Of a stretch of DNA of 6,270 nt, positions 1 through 5,602 are shown in pieces. The DNA is from Singulisphaera sp. GP187 (GTDB lineage Bacteria > Planctomycetota > Phycisphaerae > Phycisphaerales > SM1A02): the NCBI GenBank assembly GCA_945896765.1, contig CAMDEL010000094.1, positions 1 to 6,270 of the forward strand, written 5' to 3'. Positions within the stretch are counted from its first letter, which is position 1. The number at the start of each line of letters is the position of its first letter. Position numbers and translations under genes: made by a program. The notes under the pieces are model-generated. The model was not told the origin of the DNA, did no database searches, and saw nothing but the letters and a program-made list of their open reading frames with translations.

Positions 1-465
1 TCGGCCTTGTTGACTGTCCATCGAAGTCTTGAGGTCAGATCGCATCTTCGCCAATGCTGGCGTGTCATTGGCGGCATTCCACGGATCATCAATTTCTCCC
101 AGAAAAAACCGTTGATACTGAGTGGTCCACACATACTGATTCATCGCATCCCGCAGCGCCTTTTGCTTGGCACGGAATTCAGCGTCCTTCTTCGAGTCGC
201 CGGTTCCGATTGTGTTGGTCCCTTTGAACATAATGTGCTCGAAGAAGTGGGAAATGCCTGTGATGCCGGGGCGTTCGTTCGCGCTGCCGACTTTGGCAAG
301 CCACCCAGCCGAAATAGTGTTTGGCTCGTCGGTCCGCGGGACGAGAACAAATTTCATCCCGTTTTCAAGGGTGAATATCTCAGGGGTCAATTGCTGCGCT
401 TGAGCAGGAAGTGCGGTCAAAGCAGCGGCGACGAGTGCGAAAATAGTTCCGAAGGTCAATTTCAT
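1..465 (-). CDS. Secreted M16 family zinc peptidase (pitrilysin-like), N-terminal part, cut by window edge
   Basis: The minus strand is open from an ATG at 465 to the window edge: 155 codons with no stop. Residues 1-23 look like a signal peptide (K2, a hydrophobic run, then A-Q-A before Q24). The inverted zinc motif HxxEH is seen as H73-F-F-E76-H77 (complement of 235-249), embedded in the usual M16 context: a G-S-A-N-E-R-P-G stretch before it and I-M-F-K-G-T after it. In the family the two histidines bind zinc and E76 is the catalytic base. The third zinc ligand, a downstream glutamate, is not in the window. After the motif comes a charged, probably helical insert containing E-I-D-D-P-W, which I recall from planctomycete M16 proteins. 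The enzyme would act outside the cytoplasm, probably in the periplasm or at the envelope. It is divergent from the four plus-strand genes. The start is supported by a GGAGA Shine-Dalgarno 5 nt upstream. Confidence 0.9.
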   Translation of the reverse strand, partial: MKLTFGTIFALVAAALTALPAQAQQLTPEIFTLENGMKFVLVPRTDEPNTISAGWLAKVGSANERPGITGISHFFEHIMFKGTNTIGTGDSKKDAEFRAKQKALRDAMNQYVWTTQYQRFFLGEIDDPWNAANDTPALAKMRSDLKTSMDSQQGR

Positions 466-470
466 AGGTT

Positions 471-475
471 TCTCC
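471..475 (-). promoter_or_regulatory. Ribosome binding site of the M16 peptidase gene
   Basis: The minus strand reads GGAGA followed by AACCT and then the ATG at 465, a good Shine-Dalgarno at 5-nt spacing. It is the clearest ribosome binding site in the window and fixes the start of the M16 gene. Confidence 0.7.
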
Positions 476-490
476 AGTTGGGGGGGTATA

Positions 491-496
491 TTTATA
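491..496 (-). promoter_or_regulatory. Possible -10 box for the M16 peptidase gene
   Basis: The minus strand reads TATAAA (followed by TATA) 25 bp upstream of the M16 ATG, separated from the ribosome binding site by a run of seven C (plus-strand G at 480-486). A start point near 484 would give a short leader of about 19 nt. No convincing -35 hexamer lies 17 bp upstream (about 514-519), so this rests on AT-richness and position only. Confidence 0.3.
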
Positions 497-510
497 GGCT
501 AATTTTGAAG

Positions 511-532
511 AATTTGCTTCACGAAGTGAATT
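511..532. promoter_or_regulatory. Imperfect 22-bp dyad in the divergent intergenic region
   Basis: The segment has arms AATT-nn-CTTC and GAAG-nn-AATT around a 2-bp centre. Sixteen of 22 positions match the reverse complement, and the two arm mismatches are G/T pairs. It sits between the divergent M16 and EEP genes and would overlap the -35 region of the proposed M16 promoter, so it could be an operator serving either gene. An RNA hairpin upstream of the EEP gene is the other option. Chance occurrence in AT-rich DNA is not excluded. Confidence 0.3.
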
Positions 533-551
533 TTGGGGCTATGTTCCCTTT

Positions 552-2393
552 ATGAGTTTCGCATCACGAACCACCACGGTGTTCGCTGTGGCTTTTATGG
601 CTCTCTCCATGGCAACTCCTGCCTTTGGGCAGCTGCGGATAGTGAATTACAATTGTGCTCGTATGGGGGGAGATGGTCCAGCTTTTCAGCAGGTGCTTAC
701 TGCCGCTCATTCCGATAACAAAGCAGGTTGGGCCAAGCCTGTTGATATTTTCATTTTTCAAGAGGTCAGTTCGAGCACTGTGGGCGAATTGCAGTCTTTG
801 GTCAACGCAGCTGCGCCAGCGGGAGCGACTTATAGCCGTGCGACCTTCACCACTTCTGGAACTGAAGACAGCGCAGCAGGAGCCCAGTGCGCCTTTTACC
901 GTGTCCAAACTATTTCGGAGACGACGGCGTCACACGCGGACATTTATACAGGTGCTAATCGCAACGCAGATCGCTGGCTTTTTCGATTGAATGGATACAA
1001 CTCGACTGCGGCTCAGTTGTATGCGTACAGCTTGCATTTAAAAGCCTCGGTTGGATTTGAAACGGATCGCGAAACAGGTGCGCTCGCCGTGCGTGCAAAT
1101 GCGAATGCGCTCGGTGCTGGAGTGCGCGCCATTTTTGTCGGTGACTATAATGTGTACAACAATACAGAGCCTGCGTATCTCGCTTTCTTGGCAGGTGGAA
1201 ATGCGCAAGCCTTCGACGCTCTTGGAACTGGTTCGTGGAGCGGAAGTTCGCACGCAATCGTTCATACTCAAAGTCCACGCGACATAAGTGGATCACTCGT
1301 TGGCGGCGGTATGGATGATCGATTTGATCTTCATCTTGCGACTGCTGGGGTCACAGATGGTGAAGGAATCAGCATGATTTCTTCGACATATCGATCCTTC
1401 GGCAACGACGGCCTGCATTACAACCTCGCGATCAATACGAATGGGAATTCGTATTATCCTGGAGAGTCAGCTCGTTCAAATGCACTTGCGCTCGCACTCT
1501 TCAATGCAACTGATCACATTCCAGTCATTGTGGATTATCAAGTTCCCGCAGTCATGTCTGCGACGCTGCTTGCAATCCCTCCTCGCGTCATCCAAGGCGC
1601 ATCCGTGATAGCGCAAGTTCAAGTGAAGAATGTTGCGGCGGTTGTCACTCCACTTGGCTCGGATGAACTTGATTATGTTGTGACAGGAACAAATCGTCTG
1701 ACAGGAAGCTTCAGTGGAATCGCTCCACTCTCGCCAGCTGTTGCGACGGTGAATTTGCAATTGAATACTGGAACGATTGGTCTGTTTGAAGTCGAAGCGC
1801 AAGCCGCAAGTTCTTCCGAAGGCGCGCAAAATGCGGCAATTGTAATGCCCGCCGAATGTTCGATCGTCTCACGTGCGAAGCCATCTTGGCAATCGACTTC
1901 GATCGTGACGGCTATCACCGTTCCGGTTGCGATTCCAGTTGGGAGTGGTGTTGTCAATGTTGATGTCCCTTTGAATAATGTTGGATGGGGAACTCTGCAA
2001 GCAATGCTCGACGCGGATTATGTTCAGTTGCCAACAGGCTCTTCAGTTTCGGTTGTTGGCTCTTTGCCACAGTCGATTATGGCAACGCCTGGTGTATTGC
2101 ATCTGCGTGTGAATCCAGTTGGACTTCCAGTTGGGCTTACAAATGTCAGCGGGACTTTGCTGACGAGCGATGAGAACATTCCCGGCGAAGGCGATACGAC
2201 TTTAAGTTTCACAATCGCGATCACGGTTGGGTCTGCACCACGACCAGGCGACATCAATGTCGATGGAATTGTCAATGCAATTGACCTTGCAAGCTTGCTG
2301 GCGCAGTGGGGCGGTCCTGGATCAGCCGACATCAATTTGTCTGGATTGGTCGATGGTCTCGACTTGGCAATCTTGTTGGGAAATTGGGGATAA
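552..2393 (+). CDS. Secreted endonuclease/exonuclease/phosphatase-fold protein with C-terminal dockerin-like repeats
   Basis: This is a 613-residue exported protein. Residues 1-26 form a signal peptide (R6, hydrophobic stretch, cleavage probably after A-F-G before Q27). Residues about 28-330 are an EEP (DNase I-like) domain with its core motifs in order: V-N-Y-N34, the metal-binding glutamate in F-Q-E71-V, S-L-H162-L-K, G-D198-Y-N200, and the final D321-H322-I-P. The active site therefore looks intact. The substrate (nucleic acid, phosphoester or lipid headgroup) cannot be told. Residues about 335-560 are beta-rich, probably two Ig-like modules, and residues 567-613 are a tandem dockerin-like pair ending at W-G. 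The start is the first ATG of the frame; its ribosome binding site is weak (GGGG at 535-538, 13 nt away). It is the first gene of the plus-strand cluster, 20 bp before the next. The EEP call is strong; the export and anchoring role is inferred. Confidence 0.88.
   Translation: MSFASRTTTVFAVAFMALSMATPAFGQLRIVNYNCARMGGDGPAFQQVLTAAHSDNKAGWAKPVDIFIFQEVSSSTVGELQSLVNAAAPAGATYSRATFTTSGTEDSAAGAQCAFYRVQTISETTASHADIYTGANRNADRWLFRLNGYNSTAAQLYAYSLHLKASVGFETDRETGALAVRANANALGAGVRAIFVGDYNVYNNTEPAYLAFLAGGNAQAFDALGTGSWSGSSHAIVHTQSPRDISGSLVGGGMDDRFDLHLATAGVTDGEGISMISSTYRSFGNDGLHYNLAINTNGNSYYPGESARSNALALALFNATDHIPVIVDYQVPAVMSATLLAIPPRVIQGASVIAQVQVKNVAAVVTPLGSDELDYVVTGTNRLTGSFSGIAPLSPAVATVNLQLNTGTIGLFEVEAQAASSSEGAQNAAIVMPAECSIVSRAKPSWQSTSIVTAITVPVAIPVGSGVVNVDVPLNNVGWGTLQAMLDADYVQLPTGSSVSVVGSLPQSIMATPGVLHLRVNPVGLPVGLTNVSGTLLTSDENIPGEGDTTLSFTIAITVGSAPRPGDINVDGIVNAIDLASLLAQWGGPGSADINLSGLVDGLDLAILLGNWG
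2250..2390 (+). repeat. Dockerin-like tandem repeat, EEP protein
   Basis: Two EF-hand-like calcium loops spaced 26 residues apart: D567-x-N569-x-D571 with D578, and D593-x-N595-x-S597 with D604. Each is followed by a L-L-x-x-W-G helix end. The second loop has Ser in place of the third-position Asp, so its calcium binding may be weaker. Confidence 0.8.
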
Positions 2394-2413
2394 AATTCGC
2401 GCTTTTTTTATAA

Positions 2414-4756
2414 ATGAGAAATGAAATTATGACTCACACCACAAACTGCTCTTTCCACTCGACACTTTTTCTGCGATTTCATGTGATCGCAACCGCACTC
2501 GTTTCGACTGTTTTAGCGACCAGCGCAATTGCTGGCGATCTTGCAGTGACAAGCGTTGACTTGACGCAAGGTGCACAATTCGGCACGACGACATTGGTCG
2601 GCGGTCGTTCGACGATGGTCAGAGTCAAGGTTGCGGTGACGGGCCAAACTGTATCGCAGTCAAATGTTGATGCTGTTCTGCGCGTCTATGTCGGCGGTCA
2701 GCAAATGGTGGGTTCTCCATTCTTCTCACGGAACGGCCCGATCACTGCGCCGATCACGCCGAATGTTTTCAATGTCAATGACACGATCAATTTCACGATC
2801 GTTGCTCCGGTCAGCACCGATGTTGATTTCGAGGTCTTTCTTGATCCGCTGAATAAGGTTACGGAATCCAATGAAACAAATAATCTCTTTCTCTTGAGCA
2901 ACAAAGTGTTCTCTTGTCGCAAGACGCTCGATGTTGCTTATGTTTCGGTGAACTACACACCAGGTGGCGGGCAACCGGTTGCAGCGACCATCGAGCCAGG
3001 CGTTGGCGATGGGTTTATGCGCGGCATCTACGCAGTGGCGGAGTTGAACTATCACCGCTCTCCGCTTGGACCGTTGAATTGGACATCGGATATCAATTCC
3101 AGCAGTTCTGCGCTTCTCTCTTCGCTTCAGACTATTCGTCTGACAACGATTCCAGCTGCGGGGTATGCGAGGCCAGAATTTATTTATGGCTGGCTTCCTG
3201 GAAATCCATTTAGTGGAAATGGACAGGCCAGCGGCATTCCAGGAGACGCCGCATTCGGTAATACTGAATCATCTCGTTTTCAGCGAACTTTTGCGCATGA
3301 AATTGGCCATTGTTGGGGACGCAGTCACACCAGCAATGCGATTGCCACTGTTGGGTTCGATGTGGAACATCATCTTATAAGTCCTCTGAGTCTTGGTCAG
3401 ACTCATGCAACAACTCAGTACGACGTGATGGTCGCAGGTCAGTTGACCAATGTTGCGTGGGTTGATTCTGGAACGTATCTCGATTGCCTCACCGATACTC
3501 GTTCGCAGTGCACGGCGTTTGCTCCGCCAGGTGGTGGAGAAAATCCCGCATCCGATGCGCAGCGCGTTCTACAAATCAGCGGTTCGTATCAACATCAGGT
3601 CGATCGCAAGCCAAGTCGAATTGAATTGTCCCCTGTCAATCAAATTGATCTCGCTTCGCCTACAGCAGATGATGCGCAAGGCGATGTATTACTGCAATCA
3701 TTCGCAGCAGGAGGAGAGTTGCTTTCGAGCGTGCGATGGAAATCCGCAACGACTCGTGAATCCTGTGCGCAGTGCGTGAATGGTCGGCCTCATCTTCACG
3801 CCAACTCTGCAGTTTCGATTCTGATTCCTGCGGCAGTTGCGAATCAAGAACCTGCTCGGATCGAGTTGCGTGATTTGAAGAGTGGCAACTTGCTGGCGAC
3901 TCGAACGCGCACTGCATCTGCGCCGCACATCGCCAGCCTTGGAAGTCGAATGATCGACGGTGTAGGAGTCGCGAGTCACAGTGGCACAGGTCCATTCGTC
4001 GAACTTTTCTGGGATGCAACCGATGCGGATGGCGATGCACTTTCTGCGGACATCTTGCTGAGTTGCGATGGCGGTCAATCTTGGTCTGCGATTGGAGTGA
4101 ATCAGCGGGGAGCGTCGATGAAATTCGCACTATCCGATATTCCAGTCGCGAAGAACGAGCAGGGGATTGTCAAGGTTCGTGTGACTGATGGCTTGAATGT
4201 GGTTGATGCGGAAATGCCTACTTCTATAGGTCATTTTGGCCTGGGTGCATCTGGGTCAAAGGTGCTCGACGAAGGATCGATCGCAGGCGATTCGCAGTGG
4301 TCAAATTCTTGGCTTGTCAACGTCCCAGATATTCATCTGATTTCCCCCAATGCCAGCCAGTCTTATCCCTTCGGCGCATCGATCTTGTTGCACGCATCTG
4401 GTTGGGATTTGGAAGATCAGTTCTTGCCCGATACTGCTTTTACTTGGACTTCGTCGATTGCAGGTGCAATCGGAACTGGTCGGCAAATTCTGGTTTCAAC
4501 GCTCAATCCTGGAACGCATCTGATCACTTTGCGCGGGACGGACTCTGGTGGTTCGTTTGTCGAGAAGAGTGTTTCGATCATTGTCACTGCTCGAGTTATT
4601 TTCGGCGCTGACATCAATGGCGACAGCATTGTCAATGGAATTGATCTTTCGGCGATGCTTGCGAATTGGGGCGGGAGTGGCATCGGCGACTTGAATTTCG
4701 ACGGGTTGGTTGGGGGACCAGATCTTGCAGCATTGCTCGCGGGGTGGACTGGATGA
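2414..4756 (+). CDS. Secreted metzincin-like zinc metallopeptidase with CARDB-like, Ig-like and dockerin-like domains
   Basis: This is a 780-residue multidomain exported protein. The signal peptide ends at S-A-I-A40 before G41. Residues about 42-163 resemble a CARDB domain, ending in the typical V-T-E-S-N-E-T-N-N-L. Residues about 170-390 are the peptidase. H295-E296-I-G-H299-C-W-G302-R-S-H305 is a full HExxHxxGxxH zinc site, and Y-D-V-M339-V is a plausible Met-turn 34 residues after the last zinc histidine; together these are the hallmark of metzincins. Residues about 395-725 are beta-rich, with Ig/PKD-like strands (D-A-T-D-A-D-G-D at 534-541, L-N-P-G-T-H-L-I-T-L near 697-706). Residues 733-780 are a dockerin-like pair. 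It probably cleaves extracellular or surface proteins; the exact family is not recognised. Two starts are possible: ATG 2414 (no ribosome binding site, given here) and ATG 2429 (preceded by GAGAAA at 2416-2421), which gives 775 residues and may be the real one. The stop overlaps the next start. Confidence 0.87.
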   Translation: MRNEIMTHTTNCSFHSTLFLRFHVIATALVSTVLATSAIAGDLAVTSVDLTQGAQFGTTTLVGGRSTMVRVKVAVTGQTVSQSNVDAVLRVYVGGQQMVGSPFFSRNGPITAPITPNVFNVNDTINFTIVAPVSTDVDFEVFLDPLNKVTESNETNNLFLLSNKVFSCRKTLDVAYVSVNYTPGGGQPVAATIEPGVGDGFMRGIYAVAELNYHRSPLGPLNWTSDINSSSSALLSSLQTIRLTTIPAAGYARPEFIYGWLPGNPFSGNGQASGIPGDAAFGNTESSRFQRTFAHEIGHCWGRSHTSNAIATVGFDVEHHLISPLSLGQTHATTQYDVMVAGQLTNVAWVDSGTYLDCLTDTRSQCTAFAPPGGGENPASDAQRVLQISGSYQHQVDRKPSRIELSPVNQIDLASPTADDAQGDVLLQSFAAGGELLSSVRWKSATTRESCAQCVNGRPHLHANSAVSILIPAAVANQEPARIELRDLKSGNLLATRTRTASAPHIASLGSRMIDGVGVASHSGTGPFVELFWDATDADGDALSADILLSCDGGQSWSAIGVNQRGASMKFALSDIPVAKNEQGIVKVRVTDGLNVVDAEMPTSIGHFGLGASGSKVLDEGSIAGDSQWSNSWLVNVPDIHLISPNASQSYPFGASILLHASGWDLEDQFLPDTAFTWTSSIAGAIGTGRQILVSTLNPGTHLITLRGTDSGGSFVEKSVSIIVTARVIFGADINGDSIVNGIDLSAMLANWGGSGIGDLNFDGLVGGPDLAALLAGWTG
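4610..4753 (+). repeat. Dockerin-like tandem repeat, metallopeptidase
   Basis: Two calcium loops spaced 26 residues apart: D733-x-N735-x-D737 with D744, and D759-x-N761-x-D763 with D770. Acidic ligands are complete in both, and the protein ends 2 residues after the second W. The DNA around 4628-4648 is close to 2268-2288 and 5466-5486 in the neighbouring genes. Confidence 0.8.
4753..4756 (+). promoter_or_regulatory. ATGA stop/start overlap (translational coupling)
   Basis: The TGA of the metallopeptidase gene (4754-4756) overlaps the ATG of the DNRLRE gene (4753-4755). A GGTGGA at 4743-4748 inside the upstream gene can act as the ribosome binding site with 4-nt spacing. This arrangement usually makes translation of the second gene depend on the first, and it settles the DNRLRE start, since the longer in-frame ATG at 4666 would lie deep inside the upstream gene. 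Confidence 0.65.
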
Positions 4757-5592
4757 AACGATTTTGTTTTCGGTCGATGTGTTTGGCGACCACCTCATTG
4801 ATGTGCTTTGGGTTGAACGCTCACGCAACAACCATCACGCTCGGCAGCGTGAAAGATTCCACCCTCATTTCAGACAATTCAAGCCAACTTGCACTTGGTG
4901 CTGCGTACAACATCTATGCAGGGCGGGTAGGGGATCAAGGCGGCGGATTTTTGCGGCGCGGGCTTATCCAATTTGATTTTCAATCTATTCCTGCGGGTTC
5001 AGTTATCACCAGCGTGCAGTTGAAACTTTATATGAGCCAATCGCAAGGAGGGACGTACACCGTCTCTCTCAGCAGATCAACGTTGTCTTGGGGCGAAGGA
5101 GCATCATTCGCATTCGGCGGTGGTGGCGCGCCCGCACAACCAGGCGACGCAACATGGATCAATCGATTTTATCCCTCGTCGCCTTGGCCCACTCCAGGAG
5201 GACAATTCAGTTCGGTCGCATCGGCCTCAACCAATGTCACTGGCGTCGCGTGGTATGTCTGGGGATCGTCCGCCCGAATGGTGGCGGATGTTCAAGAATG
5301 GGTGAATCAGCCAACAACAAACTTTGGGTGGGGTGTTCTGGGCAACGAAGTCACGCTTCAGTCGGTCAAGCGCTTTGAATCTCGCCAAGCGGGCGTAAAT
5401 AATCCGCAGTTGATCGTGTCATTCAATCCGCCAGCAGCCAATCCAGCGGATCTGAATAATGACGGCGTTGTCAATGGAGTCGATCTTGCGATTTTGCTTG
5501 GCGCTTGGAATTCAAGCAATCCGACAGCGGACATCAATCGAAATGGCATTGTTGATGGCACCGATTTGACGATTCTTCTTGCATCGTGGTAA
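4753..5592 (+). CDS. Secreted DNRLRE-type beta-sandwich protein with C-terminal dockerin-like repeats
   Basis: This is a 279-residue exported protein with no recognisable catalytic motif. Residues 1-25 form a signal peptide (K2, R3, hydrophobic core, N-A-H-A near 22-25). Residues about 26-225 match the pattern of DNRLRE domains: an opening D-S-T-L-I, R-R-G-L-I-Q-F-D-F followed by S-I-P-A-G-S-V-I-T-S-V-Q-L-K-L-Y at 78-93, then M-V-A-D-V-Q-E-W-V with N-F-G-W-G-V-L at 176-196, and a closing F-E-S-R with N-P-Q-L-I-V-S-F at 208-224. In other bacteria such domains occur in wall-associated and carbohydrate-active proteins and are thought to be structural or binding modules. Residues 233-279 are a dockerin-like pair ending at W279, without the glycine seen in the EEP protein. 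The start is the ATG overlapping the upstream stop. A binding or structural partner to the two upstream enzymes is plausible but unproven. Confidence 0.85.
   Translation: MKRFCFRSMCLATTSLMCFGLNAHATTITLGSVKDSTLISDNSSQLALGAAYNIYAGRVGDQGGGFLRRGLIQFDFQSIPAGSVITSVQLKLYMSQSQGGTYTVSLSRSTLSWGEGASFAFGGGGAPAQPGDATWINRFYPSSPWPTPGGQFSSVASASTNVTGVAWYVWGSSARMVADVQEWVNQPTTNFGWGVLGNEVTLQSVKRFESRQAGVNNPQLIVSFNPPAANPADLNNDGVVNGVDLAILLGAWNSSNPTADINRNGIVDGTDLTILLASW
5449..5589 (+). repeat. Dockerin-like tandem repeat, DNRLRE protein
   Basis: Two calcium loops spaced 27 residues apart, one more than in the two upstream proteins: D233-x-N235-x-D237 with D244, and D260-x-N262-x-N264 with D271. Asn replaces the third-position Asp in the second loop. 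The protein stops at the W that closes the second repeat. Confidence 0.8.
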
Positions 5593-5602
5593 GATAATTT
5601 TT

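Noticed and set aside
141..350. Minus-strand open frame of 69 codons
   Set aside because: It is an out-of-frame shadow on the same strand as the M16 gene, whose true frame is open through to the window edge.
480..486. Run of seven G upstream of the M16 gene as a regulatory or phase-variable tract
   Set aside because: It is short, lies between a putative -10 box and the ribosome binding site, and one sequence gives no evidence of length variation.
7..555. Plus-strand open frame of 182 codons at the left end
   Set aside because: It is antisense to the M16 peptidase, has no signal or recognisable domain, and the minus strand carries a clear signal peptide, ribosome binding site and HxxEH motif.
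2394..2413. Possible terminator between the EEP and metallopeptidase genes (seven T at 2403-2409 after CGCGC)
   Set aside because: There is no GC-rich stem before the T run; only a short self-complementary GCGC is seen, so readthrough is more likely.
4666..4752. Longer N-terminus for the DNRLRE protein from ATG 4666
   Set aside because: It would put 29 Arg/Trp-rich residues before the signal peptide and overlap the dockerin-coding end of the upstream gene; ATG 4753 gives a clean signal peptide and an ATGA overlap.
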